In this document: one piece after another, positions 54,270 through 63,111 of the stretch
Numbering within the stretch: position 1 is the stretch's first letter
How the letters are laid out: the number at the start of each line of letters is the position of its first letter
Assembly: GCA_041390025.1 (NCBI GenBank)
Contig: JAWKQR010000025.1
Coordinates: forward strand, 1-64,000
DNA length: 64,000 nucleotides
Origin: JBFFMO01 sp041390025
GTDB taxonomy: Bacteria; Myxococcota_A; Bradymonadia; Bradymonadales; Bradymonadaceae
Reading direction: 5' to 3'
Translations under genes and position numbers: made by a program
The notes under the pieces: model-generated
Database searches by the model: none
What the model saw: only the letters and a program-made list of their open reading frames with translations
Told to the model about the DNA's origin: nothing

Positions 54270-55057
54270 GGCTTCCCGGCGACATCAATCTTGAGTTCGC
54301 GTTGGCGGTCTGGTGGCGAAACGTCACGGTTTACCGGCACACGTGGGTCAAGAACATCCTGCCAAACTTCTTTGAGCCGCTTCTGTACTTGGTCGGCATG
54401 GGCGTCGGCCTTGGCTACTACATGAGCTCGGGCATCGAGGGCGACGACTATCTGGCGTTCATCGGGCCGGGACTGTTTGCCTCCGCGGCGATGAACGGGG
54501 CCGTGTTCGAGACGACCTACAACATGTTCGTCAAGATGTACTTTGCGAAGCTGTACGACGCGTTCCTGTGCACCCCCGCGCAGATCAAAGACATCGCCTT
54601 CGGCGAGCTGATGTGGGCCGTGACGCGTTCGCTGATTTACGGCTTTGGCTTTTTTGTGGTGCTCGCGGCGTTGACCTTCGCCGGCTACCCCATCCTGAAA
54701 TCGCCGCTGGCGATTCTTTTGATCCCCGCGTCAGCACTTATCGGCATGACGTTTGGTTTGATCGGACAACTCTTTACCGCGTCGATCCGAAACATCGATC
54801 TGTACTCGTATTTTTACACGTTGTTTATCACGCCGATGTTCTTGTTCAGCGGCATCTTCTTTCCCACGAACCGCTTCCCTTACGGCGACGAAGTGGCTTT
54901 CTTCACGCCGCTTTATCACGGCGTTCGCGTCTGCCGTGCGCTAGCCTCGGGCGTTTGGACCAACGACGCCACGATTTCCACGATCTGGATGGTTGTTGTC
55001 TGCGCCGTATTGCTCGCCATCGTGCCCGGACGCATGAAACCGCGCTCATCCCGTTGA
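54266..55057 (+). CDS. ABC-2 type transporter permease, NodJ/DrrB type
   Basis: 263 residues with six hydrophobic segments, including MGVGLGYYMSSG at the first, and the ABC-2 motif region SGIFFPTNRFP. Works with the preceding ATPase to export a hydrophobic or lipid-linked substrate across the inner membrane. The substrate is not indicated by the neighbours. Confidence 0.9.
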   Translation: MRLPGDINLEFALAVWWRNVTVYRHTWVKNILPNFFEPLLYLVGMGVGLGYYMSSGIEGDDYLAFIGPGLFASAAMNGAVFETTYNMFVKMYFAKLYDAFLCTPAQIKDIAFGELMWAVTRSLIYGFGFFVVLAALTFAGYPILKSPLAILLIPASALIGMTFGLIGQLFTASIRNIDLYSYFYTLFITPMFLFSGIFFPTNRFPYGDEVAFFTPLYHGVRVCRALASGVWTNDATISTIWMVVVCAVLLAIVPGRMKPRSSR

Positions 55058-55111
55058 TTACCCCGGTTCGGTCTGTTTAAATCCGCACTCTCTTGATTGG
55101 ACGAGATCGTT

Positions 55112-55843
55112 ATGAACACCAAGGATGCTCTGATACTCGCCGCTGGCCTAGGTTCACGTTTGAGCGCCGAAGAGGGCCACAAACTGATGGCACGTGTCGG
55201 CGGAAAACCCATGCTGGACCATCACCTTGAAGGTTTGGTGCGCCTTGGTGTGACCCGCCTGACGGTCGTGACGGGCCATGCGAACGAAGAGCTTGAAGCT
55301 CAACTGGCGGCGTGGGATTCACCCATTGAGATTCAGTGGGCGTACAACCCCGAGTACCGCAAATCGAACGGGATTTCGGTGCTGGCCGGCGCGGCCGCGA
55401 TCGGCAAACCGTTTTGGCTGCTGATGAGCGACCATCTGTTCGAACCCGCGCTGTTTGACGCGCTTCGGGAGGATGCACCGCACATCGAGGCCACCGCGCA
55501 AGGTATGTTGGCCATCGACCTGAAGTTGGACACGATCTACGACATGCCCGACGCCACAAAGCTGGAGCTGCACAACGGCAAGCTTCGCCAGATTGGCAAA
55601 GAGATTGAGCCGTTTAACGTCGTGGATGCCGGCTTGTTTTGGTGCGGCCCAGGGTTCCTGGCTGCGCTCGAGACGACCTTGGGCGAGCGGGGCGATTGCT
55701 CGACGTCCGACGCGGTCAAGCGGTTGGACGCGGCAGGTGAGTTCGCCTATTGGGACGTCCGCGACGCGACATGGCAAGACGTGGACACTCCAGGCGCGCG
55801 GGACCATGCTGAGAAGTTGTTGAAACAGTGGGGAGCCCAATGA
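55112..55843 (+). CDS. MobA-like/sugar-phosphate nucleotidyltransferase
   Basis: 243 residues from the ATG at 55112; a TTG lies 15 bases before. N-terminal nucleotide-binding motif LILAAGLGSRLSAEE, then Lys in HKLMARVGGKP, VVTGHANEEL, and a metal-binding region LLMSDHLFE. The layout resembles phosphocholine, inositol-1-phosphate and glucose-1-phosphate nucleotidyltransferases. Probably makes an activated head group or sugar. Overlaps the downstream SGNH lipoprotein gene (ATGA), which may act on the same product. Confidence 0.75.
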   Translation: MNTKDALILAAGLGSRLSAEEGHKLMARVGGKPMLDHHLEGLVRLGVTRLTVVTGHANEELEAQLAAWDSPIEIQWAYNPEYRKSNGISVLAGAAAIGKPFWLLMSDHLFEPALFDALREDAPHIEATAQGMLAIDLKLDTIYDMPDATKLELHNGKLRQIGKEIEPFNVVDAGLFWCGPGFLAALETTLGERGDCSTSDAVKRLDAAGEFAYWDVRDATWQDVDTPGARDHAEKLLKQWGAQ

Positions 55844-56982
55844 AACTGTGGATCTTATTGACACTCTTGCTGGGGATGGTCGCCTGTGGTGACGACGAGG
55901 GCACATCGAATACCTCGCCGAACAACACCAACAACCAGACCACTCAGAACAACACGAACGGGACCAACAACACCAACGGCTCCAACAACGCCACGGCTGA
56001 AGTGCTGTTGCCGTGTGAGGACACGGAAACGTCGTTCGCGTTTGAGGGGACCGTGTTTGAGGACCCCATGGGAGCCGCAGATTCTGAGTATTTCCAAACG
56101 CCTGGCGCCCCAATCGCGGGCGTCCCCGTCCAGATCGTCACGCCAAACGGTGTCGAAGTCGGGAGCACCTGCGATGACGGCACCTTCAGAGTACGTGCGG
56201 GTGTGTCGCCGTTTTTCGTCGACGTTCAGCCCGAGGGGCGCGTCTCGTCGGTCAACGACACGAAGTTTCTCGCGGATGCGATGGCGTCTGGGGCGGTCAA
56301 GATGGTGGTGTTTGGCGACAGTATTCCTGTGTACGGGCCCACCCCTTGGTTTCCAAACCTTCTGCGCGAAAAGTTCGCGGCCTATGGAGACGTGACGCTC
56401 CAAAACGTCTCCGTGGCTGGGTCGAGCTCGATCGATTGGGAGCCCGGCAGCAACTACTTTGAAGGACGGCTGCGCCCCAAACTCGAGGATGCCGATGTGG
56501 TGATTTTCTCGTTGGGTGGCAACGACCTGCAAGAGTTTGCGATGTCGCTTGATGCGGCCACGATCGCCTCGCGCATTGGCGAGTTGCAGCCCTTGGTCGA
56601 AGCCATCGAGGCCAACCTTTCGGCCATTATCGCTCAGATTCGCCAGATCAACCCAACCGCAGACATCCTGTGGATCCTGTATCCGAACTACGCGACCAGT
56701 GATTACTGGGGGACGGTGCTTGGCAGCTACCAATCGGCCGGGATCACGTTGCTCAAGAACCAACTGGTGGGTGTGCGCCGTTATATGGCCGACGAGCCCG
56801 TCGTCCTCGCGGACATGTTTGCGGCCACCGAACCGCTTGATCTCGATACGTTGCTCAGTGATCCGTTGCATCTGAATGTGCAAGGCCACGTCTTCTACGC
56901 CGACGAGATCTTCAAGACGTTGGGGGGTGTTGAGACCGACGCGGTGATCGTGCGGCGGGGTTTTGCGGTCGCGCCAGACTGA
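55840..56982 (+). CDS. SGNH/GDSL hydrolase lipoprotein
   Basis: 380 residues from the ATG overlapping the upstream stop. Lipobox MVA-C16; Asn/Thr-rich linker to about residue 50. SGNH blocks: VVFGDSIPVYG (Ser161), GGNDLQEF (block III Asn), and DPLHLNVQGH (Asp/His near the C-terminus). Hydrolyses ester bonds, for example acyl groups on surface polymers or lipids. Anchored outside; coupled with the nucleotidyltransferase gene. Confidence 0.85.
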   Translation: MKLWILLTLLLGMVACGDDEGTSNTSPNNTNNQTTQNNTNGTNNTNGSNNATAEVLLPCEDTETSFAFEGTVFEDPMGAADSEYFQTPGAPIAGVPVQIVTPNGVEVGSTCDDGTFRVRAGVSPFFVDVQPEGRVSSVNDTKFLADAMASGAVKMVVFGDSIPVYGPTPWFPNLLREKFAAYGDVTLQNVSVAGSSSIDWEPGSNYFEGRLRPKLEDADVVIFSLGGNDLQEFAMSLDAATIASRIGELQPLVEAIEANLSAIIAQIRQINPTADILWILYPNYATSDYWGTVLGSYQSAGITLLKNQLVGVRRYMADEPVVLADMFAATEPLDLDTLLSDPLHLNVQGHVFYADEIFKTLGGVETDAVIVRRGFAVAPD

Positions 56983-56985
56983 CCG

Positions 56986-57726
56986 TCAGTCGTCATCATC
57001 GTCGCCATCACGGTCGCGCGCTCCAGAATTATTCTGGTGCTCACCGCCGCCTTCGGCCTCGCCCACCCGGATTTGGCTGCCAAGCCCTGGTACCGTGAAG
57101 GTCTTGGTCCCTGCATCAAACCCATTGACGAGCGTTGCCGCCGAAGCCGCCGTGATGGTCAAGAACAGCACCGCAACACCCGGGTGCATCGTGGGTATCG
57201 CATCGTGCGCGGCGATCTCCTTCTTGCCGTCCACCATGCTCAAGATGATGTTCTGTTTGGTCTTCGCGACATGCCACAACACACCAGCCACGTGGACGAC
57301 CACGACGGCCAGGAAACTGTAGGCGAGCACCTCGTGAAGCTCCTCAAAAATCTCGTTCGTGGACATCAGCAGGCCAGTGGTCAACATGCCCAAAGCGAGG
57401 CCAAAAATCGCCCAGATCGCCAGACTTGAGCCTGGATTGTGACCAATGTGGGATTCCGGCTTGTTCATCACGGACTTGAGGTAACTGACCACCGCCGTCG
57501 GCCCGAACATGAACGTTGTCAACCGCGCATACTTGCTGCCCCACAGACCCCAAAGTAAACGCAGAAGCACCATGATGGCCATCAGCGCGCCGAGCAGCAT
57601 GTGCACGGTGAACAATGTCGAGTCATCGTCCACGAGCTGTGCGATCCCAAAGGCTGCAAAAAACGAAGTCGCCAGTAGGGCATGAAACAGCCGGACCGGC
57701 AGGTCCCAAACAAGTTCTCTTTTCAT
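56986..57726 (-). CDS. Cytochrome b561-like di-heme membrane protein with Asp5 tail
   Basis: 246 residues from the ATG at 57726, which has GGAGA upstream; the longer frame adds a poor signal. Four hydrophobic helices with His residues suited to heme b ligation (VRLFHALL, FTVHMLLG, ELHEVLAYS, VHVAGVLWHVA). A fifth helix (VAVLFLTITAASAATLV) precedes an acidic C-terminal tail ending GDDDDD. Transfers electrons across the inner membrane. Last gene of the redox operon, 90 bases after the ferric-reductase-like gene. Confidence 0.8.
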   Translation of the reverse strand: MKRELVWDLPVRLFHALLATSFFAAFGIAQLVDDDSTLFTVHMLLGALMAIMVLLRLLWGLWGSKYARLTTFMFGPTAVVSYLKSVMNKPESHIGHNPGSSLAIWAIFGLALGMLTTGLLMSTNEIFEELHEVLAYSFLAVVVVHVAGVLWHVAKTKQNIILSMVDGKKEIAAHDAIPTMHPGVAVLFLTITAASAATLVNGFDAGTKTFTVPGLGSQIRVGEAEGGGEHQNNSGARDRDGDDDDD

Positions 57727-57816
57727 GATGTTTCTCCAGTCATTGGACGGACGTTCCGCCGATTTTTCCAACGATAACCCATCAAACTGAGCCCAACGTG
57801 CGACTGGGATTACAAC

Positions 57817-58470
57817 CTAGTTAGAATGTTTGGTGGGGTTAGGAACTGCGGCGAGCAAGACACGCTGCACCAACGCAGCAACGAGAATCCCAGTGGTCGC
57901 AAGGTAGACCGTGAACATCAGCGGCTCATCGGCTGCAGATCCAATCATCAACGCGTGTGAAAGGGCCAAGAGGTAGGTACCAAACGCGAGCGCGTGAACC
58001 GCGCGCCACACCGCCTTGGGGATTCGTTCAAACAAGTAAGTCGAGCTCGCGACCGCCAGCAGAAGCCACATGGCAACGCTGCCGAGTCCCAGTGCGCCGC
58101 GGGCTTTGGGGGACGCGAAGGGTACGATGGCTTGCCATGGAACCAACGACGCCTTTGGGTCGCCAACAATCATCAACACATGCAAAACGGTCGCCGCGAT
58201 GGCGACCAAGGCCCAGCGCGTGTGGAGGTCGATCATCATGCCCGGGGCGAGCAGGCCACCGGCGCCACGGCTCGAGACCAAGACGCCAAACAAGACCGAG
58301 AACCACAGGCCCAGGTAGGCCAGAACGCCCAACGCGCGGGACGTCCACCACAGGGTGAACACCTGGTCCGACGACGCCGCGCTTAACAGGTCAGTGCCCA
58401 CGACAAAGATCAGCGCACCGACCATCCTCGCCATGACGACCACGAACGTTTTGGGAAAAGAAGACTTCAT
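57817..58470 (-). CDS. Ferric-reductase-like transmembrane protein (MsrQ/FRD-type)
   Basis: 217 residues with about six hydrophobic helices. His residues within helices (IDLHTRWAL, ATVLHVLMIV, AVHALAF, ALSHALMI) are placed like the heme ligands of ferric-reductase-like domains (MsrQ, YedZ). It could pass electrons from a cytosolic or membrane donor. Its ATG overlaps the apbE stop (ATGA). Confidence 0.75.
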   Translation of the reverse strand: MKSSFPKTFVVVMARMVGALIFVVGTDLLSAASSDQVFTLWWTSRALGVLAYLGLWFSVLFGVLVSSRGAGGLLAPGMMIDLHTRWALVAIAATVLHVLMIVGDPKASLVPWQAIVPFASPKARGALGLGSVAMWLLLAVASSTYLFERIPKAVWRAVHALAFGTYLLALSHALMIGSAADEPLMFTVYLATTGILVAALVQRVLLAAVPNPTKHSN

Positions 58471-59282
58471 GGTTCCACTCGCCAGTTAGGGGTTGTCCAC
58501 CATTGACCGTCGCGCGCACGCACGATCGCCTGTTGGATCGGGATTCTTGGGTCGGAGAGCAGCTGTGGGTTGACGATCACTGCGGTGGCCAACGCATCCG
58601 CAAGCGTTGCATCCGAGGCGACAACCGTGGCTGTGTCGATGGTTTGAGCGCTTGACTGCCCGGTGTCTGGGTCGACGATGTGATGGGTGCCACCTTCCCA
58701 TCGTCGGCGCAGTGTCGAGGATGTCGCGACGCCCGCGTTCTTCAAGATCACTTCGCGCCCATCGCCCACACCGATGTTCCAGACGCCATCGATCGCACGA
58801 ATATCACCGCCACCATCGACCAAGACGCCGCCGCCTGACTCTTGACGCAGCCGCATCGCCACCGCGTCCACGGTCCATCCTTTGGCGATTCCGCCAAGAT
58901 CCAAGGAACCCTCACCTTCGAGCTCGGTGATGTCGCCGGCTGTCTTGACCAGCAGGTTAGAGCGTCGTGACACTTGGCCACGATTGAGCTCAGGGGCAAA
59001 GGTGCGGTCGTAACCGAGCGCGCTGAGCTCGTCGCCGAGCGTGGGGTCGAAGGCGCCGTTGGTCAGCGCGTGCAGCGCCATGGCCACCTCGACCAACTCG
59101 GTCAGCTGTGCGTCCTGAATCGCGCGTCGTCGGTTGAGTTCGCTCAGCGCAGAGTAGGGCGAGAATCGCGAGAACGACGCCTCGCACCGACGAACGAATT
59201 GTTCCGCGGCATCAAAATCCGCGGCCCTCTCGCTCATGAAGCACCATTGGGTGCCCATCGCATCAAACGCGTGCGTATTCAT
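58467..59282 (-). CDS. apbE: FAD:protein FMN transferase
   Basis: 271 residues from the ATG overlapping the upstream stop (ATGA). Motifs: DAMGTQWCF at the N-terminus, FSRFSPYSALSELNR near 40, GAFDPTLGDEL, LDLGGIAKGWTVDAV and VDGGGDIRA, all typical of ApbE. It attaches FMN covalently to a Thr or Ser of extracytoplasmic flavoproteins. No classical DxxTGA(S/T) acceptor is obvious in this operon, so the partner is unknown. Confidence 0.85.
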   Translation of the reverse strand: MNTHAFDAMGTQWCFMSERAADFDAAEQFVRRCEASFSRFSPYSALSELNRRRAIQDAQLTELVEVAMALHALTNGAFDPTLGDELSALGYDRTFAPELNRGQVSRRSNLLVKTAGDITELEGEGSLDLGGIAKGWTVDAVAMRLRQESGGGVLVDGGGDIRAIDGVWNIGVGDGREVILKNAGVATSSTLRRRWEGGTHHIVDPDTGQSSAQTIDTATVVASDATLADALATAVIVNPQLLSDPRIPIQQAIVRARDGQWWTTPNWRVEP

Positions 59283-59542
59283 GATGCGCGGGACCGTCTG
59301 ACGACCACGATCCGGCGTTTTGCAGGCGCGCGCACCAAGCCCGCGACGGGCGGCTTCGCAACGAGCCGTGGGGCATTTGCCGCCACTGTCATCGTCGCCG
59401 GCGTCTTGGGCGCTCTCGGCGCAGGGATCGGGGGTTGGGTTGAGGCCGCCAACCAGTAGGCACATCCGAACGCGAACGCACAGGTCACGACGACCGAGAC
59501 GTTTGCCAAGTGCCCACGCGTCTGACGTTTAGTCATCGTCAT
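59279..59542 (-). CDS. Small membrane-anchored protein with basic tail
   Basis: 87 residues from ATG at 59542 (a second ATG two codons later). One hydrophobic helix (VSVVVTCAFAFGCAYWLAA) and a Pro/Ala/Arg-rich tail (PPIPAPRAPKTPATMT, RAPAKRRIVVVRRSRAS). It begins within the end of the gene before it and overlaps apbE, so translation is coupled on both sides. Function unknown. Confidence 0.6.
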   Translation of the reverse strand: MTMTKRQTRGHLANVSVVVTCAFAFGCAYWLAASTQPPIPAPRAPKTPATMTVAANAPRLVAKPPVAGLVRAPAKRRIVVVRRSRAS

Positions 59543-59822
59543 CGTCGTGCTCCTCACGTTCGTGTCGCTCGTGTCGTTCGTGACCCTCACGCCGTGGCGA
59601 AGCCGTCTCGTAGACATACTCAACCTGGGGCTCTTCAACGACTTGCGGGGCGACGGGCGTGTCGATGCCCGCTGGTTCTGCGACGGCAACGGTGGCGTCC
59701 ACGGCGTTCGCCGCGGTATCCGTTGGTGCGGGCGTTGGTTGAGAAACCAAAACGACGGTGACCAGACAGGCTGCAACCGCAAGCCCGGCAATCGAATAAG
59801 CTACAGCGATGGATTTGTTCAT
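59529..59822 (-). CDS. Small membrane-anchored protein with His/Glu-rich, Asp5 tail
   Basis: 97 residues from the ATG at 59822, which has AGGAGG upstream. N-terminal helix (VAYSIAGLAVAACLVTVVL), a Pro/Ala/Thr linker, then HERHERHEREEH followed by five Asp residues at the C-terminus. The His/Glu/Asp tail is likely to bind metal ions outside the membrane. First gene of the redox operon, 100 bases after the three-box regulatory site. Confidence 0.65.
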   Translation of the reverse strand: MNKSIAVAYSIAGLAVAACLVTVVLVSQPTPAPTDTAANAVDATVAVAEPAGIDTPVAPQVVEEPQVEYVYETASPRREGHERHERHEREEHDDDDD

Positions 59823-59872
59823 GTGTCCTCCTAAGTGACACATGAACGATAGACCCCCAGTGTTGGAGCAGC

Positions 59873-59901
59873 GTTAACCCTTGCTTAAATCTCACTTAAA
59901 C
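59873..59901 (-). promoter_or_regulatory. Three TTAA boxes at 11-bp spacing in front of the redox operon
   Basis: TTAA cores start at 59874, 59885 and 59896, exactly 11 bases apart. On the minus strand they read TTTAAG-N5-TTTAAG-N5-GTTAAC. Direct repeats with one-helical-turn spacing are the normal binding sites of OmpR/PhoB-family response regulators, one of which is encoded just upstream. They sit about 50-80 bases before the first ATG, near the expected -35 region. The link to that regulator is inference. Confidence 0.55.
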
Positions 59902-59942
59902 AAGCGTGGGGTGGGGTGTGTGAATCCAAAGAATCGTCCGTC

Positions 59943-61265
59943 CTAGGCCGATGGGGCGGACATCATCGGGAGGCTGATGCGTGCACGCACGCCGCCCAAG
60001 GGTGATGCCTCCAACACACAATCGCCTCCATGACGTCGCGCAACCTCGCGGGCGATCGACAGACCCAGCCCTAGGCCGCTGCGGTCGCGTTCGCGCGCCG
60101 TGCCGCTCCTGACAAAGCGTCCAAACAGCTCAACACGTTCGGCCTCGGAAATCCCCGCGCCTGAGTCATCGACGATGAGGTCGACAAAATCTCCCCGTTG
60201 CTCGACATGCACCTCGACGTTGGCTCCCGGTGCGTGTCGCGCGGCGTTGCGCAGTAGGTTGCCGACCGCCGCTTCCATGAGTGGTCGGTTGATCTTGATC
60301 TCGGGGTCGTCCTCGATCACCACCGTGACGTCGTTTCCGCTCTCTCGAAGCGTGAGTTTTTCGTTGGCCAAGGCATGGGCGACCACTTCGCCCGCGCGCA
60401 TCAACGTGCGGTTGCGGGCGACCGCTCCCGCGTCAAGCTGTGTCAGCGCGGTCAGCCCATCGACCAATGCACGAAGGCGCATGACCTCCTCGCGCGTGGA
60501 CACAAGCGCGTCATGGTAGCGCTCCTTTTCGCGAGGGTTTCTGAGCACCACGTCCAGCTCACCCAACATGGACGTTACCGGCGTGCGAAGTTCGTGTGCG
60601 GCCTCAGCCGTGAAGCGGGTCTGCGACCGATACGCCAGTTCAAGCCGTTCCAAAAGTTCATTGACCGCCCGAATCAAAGGCTGGATCTCGGGCGGACCAT
60701 CCTCGGTCAGTCGTTGGTCGTCGCCAAAACCAGCGACCGACTCCGCTTCTCGGCGTGCTTTCTCGATCAAAGCGAACGCCTGGCGCACGAGCCGCATCTG
60801 CAGCGAGCTTGCGAAGAAGGCGGCGAGCAGAGAAAGGACGCCGTAGATCGCGAGGAACGGCCCAACACTCTTGGCCACGCGCGCTTCCGGAGCCGCCGCG
60901 ACGGCCACTTGTTTGACGTGTTCGTCTTCGATCTCAAACGGCAACAGCACCATGCGCGTACCCCGGTACGTGGTGGTGATGGGCTGTTCGGTGCGCACGG
61001 CACGCACAATGAGGTCGCGGGGAACCCGGGTGTCCTCCGTGTTCGCGATCCAGGCAGCGATGGGAGGCCGGCTGTGCTCGACCTCGATCGATTGCGTCAC
61101 ATCAGGGTGGGCGCGCCCGTGGGCGGCGATCAGCAGGGCTTCGTCGAGCGCATGCACGTTTCGTGTATGAAGCAGAATCGCGGTGATGATGCCGATGACG
61201 AGCAACGTCGTGACCAATACCAACGTACTACCGGTCGCAATCTGCTGCGCAACCGAACGGGTCAT
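59943..61265 (-). CDS. Two-component sensor histidine kinase
   Basis: 440 residues. Two helices (residues about 14-32 and 137-157) flank a 100-residue periplasmic sensor domain. A HAMP-like linker follows, then H-box AAHELRTPV (His224), N-box NLLRNAARHA, G1 DSGAGIS and G2 GLGLGLSIA. Standard HisKA/HATPase architecture. Its ATG overlaps the response regulator stop (ATGA). Confidence 0.9.
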   Translation of the reverse strand: MTRSVAQQIATGSTLVLVTTLLVIGIITAILLHTRNVHALDEALLIAAHGRAHPDVTQSIEVEHSRPPIAAWIANTEDTRVPRDLIVRAVRTEQPITTTYRGTRMVLLPFEIEDEHVKQVAVAAAPEARVAKSVGPFLAIYGVLSLLAAFFASSLQMRLVRQAFALIEKARREAESVAGFGDDQRLTEDGPPEIQPLIRAVNELLERLELAYRSQTRFTAEAAHELRTPVTSMLGELDVVLRNPREKERYHDALVSTREEVMRLRALVDGLTALTQLDAGAVARNRTLMRAGEVVAHALANEKLTLRESGNDVTVVIEDDPEIKINRPLMEAAVGNLLRNAARHAPGANVEVHVEQRGDFVDLIVDDSGAGISEAERVELFGRFVRSGTARERDRSGLGLGLSIAREVARRHGGDCVLEASPLGGVRARISLPMMSAPSA

Positions 61266-61933
61266 CGGGGTTGGTCCTCAAGCACGTAGCCGACGCCACG
61301 CACCGTGTGAATCAGCTTGTGCTCCTCGTCCTTGTCGATCTTCGCGCGCAGGTAGCTGACGTAGACGTCCACGACATTCGTGCGAGGGTCGTAGGCGATG
61401 TCCCACACAGCCTCAAGCAACCGCGTACGCGACAACACACGCCCGGTGTTCTCGGCCATGTAGCGCAACAGATCAAACTCTTGGGCCGTCAGCTGAATGT
61501 CCCGTCCGCCACGATTGACGCGGCGTTTGGGCACGTCGATCTCGAGGTCGCCCACCGTCAGCTTTTCGGTCCCGCCGCTGCGACGTGACACCGCAGCGAT
61601 GCGTGCGATGAGCTCGTCGAACTCGAACGGTTTGACCAGGTAGTCGTCCGCACCACCGTAAAGTCCCTCGACCTTCTCTTCGATTTGGTCGCGCGCCGTG
61701 ACACAGATGGCCGGCGTGTCGTTGCCGCCACGTCGCATCTCGCGCACTAGGGCAAGTCCGTCGCCGTCGGGCAGCATTCGGTCGACCAACAGCAAGTCAA
61801 AATCATTGACCGCGAGCGTGTCCCGGGCGCCTGCCAAGTCTGTGGACACCTCGACACGGTGGCCCTCTTCGGTGAGTCCTCGCTTCAGAAAACCCGCGAT
61901 TTTTGTTTCGTCTTCGACAACAAGAATCCGCAT
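61262..61933 (-). CDS. OmpR-family response regulator
   Basis: 223 residues. Receiver domain with Asp51 (LLVDRMLPDGDG), acidic pair VVEDE at the start, Lys in YLVKPFEF. Winged-helix output domain with LLRYMAENTGRVLSRTRLLEAVWDI, written in the protein at about residues 150-175, and VRGVGYVLE at the end. Expected to bind direct repeats such as those before the redox operon. Confidence 0.9.
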   Translation of the reverse strand: MRILVVEDETKIAGFLKRGLTEEGHRVEVSTDLAGARDTLAVNDFDLLLVDRMLPDGDGLALVREMRRGGNDTPAICVTARDQIEEKVEGLYGGADDYLVKPFEFDELIARIAAVSRRSGGTEKLTVGDLEIDVPKRRVNRGGRDIQLTAQEFDLLRYMAENTGRVLSRTRLLEAVWDIAYDPRTNVVDVYVSYLRAKIDKDEEHKLIHTVRGVGYVLEDQPR

Positions 61934-62011
61934 ATCAACCTCCAGCCGCGCAAAACTGCAGAAGTTGTCAGCGCGGTCTTCGTCATCAATGATAACATCC
62001 TCAAGACCGTC

Positions 62012-62644
62012 ATGAAGCCGAGTTCGCGATTGTTAGAAGATTCCAACATTCCCGCCCAACACACGCCGCAAAATCTGCAGCGGCGCCGCGCCCTGATTCG
62101 CGTCGCGTCGTTGGCATTGATGTTGGTCGTCGCGTGGTCGGTCGCTTGGTATTTTGACCTGCAAGACCACCTGACCACCGAGTCCATTCGTGGATTCATG
62201 GCCGATGCGGGTTGGTGGGGCATCGCGCTCTACGTCGTCGCGTTTGTGGTCGGCAACCTGTTTCACGTTCCGAGCAACGCGTTCCTCGCGGCGGCTGTAC
62301 TCTCGTACGGCTTTTTTCCGGGTTACCCGTTGGCGTATGCCTCGAACGTGCTGTCGTTGGTTGTCAGTTTTGTCTTTGTCCGGACCGTTGGAGGGCGCGC
62401 GCTGACGGCCGTAGAGCGTCCGTGGGTGCGTTGGGCGCTGAACCGTATCGACGACCACCCAATTTCGAGCGTCGCGCTCCTGAGGCTCACCATGGCCGGC
62501 GCGCCGTGGCTGAACTATCTGTTGGCGATGTCGAGTGTGCGACTCAGGGATTATGCGATTGGCAGCGCCATTGGCCTCGCGCCGCACCTCGCGGTGATCG
62601 CGGGACTGGTCGCCTTCGCGGTCGACCAAACCACCAAAACCTAG
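62012..62644 (+). CDS. TVP38/TMEM64 (DedA/VTT-like) membrane protein
   Basis: 210 residues from the ATG at 62012; the longer frame extends into the divergent response regulator. Hydrophobic helices at about 30-48, 63-85, 92-115 and 180-205. Motifs FHVPSNAFLAAAVLSYGFFPG and LLRLTMAGAPWLNYLLAMS match the VTT domain, with the re-entrant loop. DedA/VTT proteins act in lipid scrambling or transport in other organisms; the role here is unproven. Confidence 0.75.
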   Translation: MKPSSRLLEDSNIPAQHTPQNLQRRRALIRVASLALMLVVAWSVAWYFDLQDHLTTESIRGFMADAGWWGIALYVVAFVVGNLFHVPSNAFLAAAVLSYGFFPGYPLAYASNVLSLVVSFVFVRTVGGRALTAVERPWVRWALNRIDDHPISSVALLRLTMAGAPWLNYLLAMSSVRLRDYAIGSAIGLAPHLAVIAGLVAFAVDQTTKT

Positions 62645-63111
62645 AGTGGCAAACAGTCGTCGAGGGGGAACGTCGCGTCGGAATCGCCGACGGCCTCTTT
62701 GTTGAGCTTGTTGGTCTTACCGATTTCGGGCGACGCCATCTCTGCGTCGAGCAGTTCTACCCGGTTTTCGTCGCCACGCTGCCGTACCCGAACGTAATAC
62801 GACGCCTTCTCTTGCGCCACGAACGCGACACAGCGGGGCTGGCCCGAGGCGGCGTCGGTAAAGACGCGCACGGGCCCCGCAGGCACGAGGTAGGGGTAGT
62901 AGGTGTTCTCGAGCAAAATGATTTTGTCGTCCGCGTCCGGCGTTTCGGGCGTCTTATCCACGTAAGCGGCCTGGCCCGTGCCCAATTCATCGTTGGCGTA
63001 GACGTAGATCATCGACATGCCCATCGGCACTTTCGACTTCTCAAACGTCGCGCCTTTCAAAAGTGCACAGCCCCCAAGCAGGGCCACAGCGATCACAAGC
63101 CAACGTGTCAT
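62641..63111 (-). CDS. Lipoprotein, DUF2846-like
   Basis: 156 residues. Lipobox LGG-C15; the remainder (MIYVYANDEL, YYVRVRQRGD) resembles DUF2846-type periplasmic lipoproteins with an FxxP beta sandwich. The ATG overlaps the YeaR-like stop (ATGA). Function unknown. Confidence 0.65.
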   Translation of the reverse strand: MTRWLVIAVALLGGCALLKGATFEKSKVPMGMSMIYVYANDELGTGQAAYVDKTPETPDADDKIILLENTYYPYLVPAGPVRVFTDAASGQPRCVAFVAQEKASYYVRVRQRGDENRVELLDAEMASPEIGKTNKLNKEAVGDSDATFPLDDCLPL

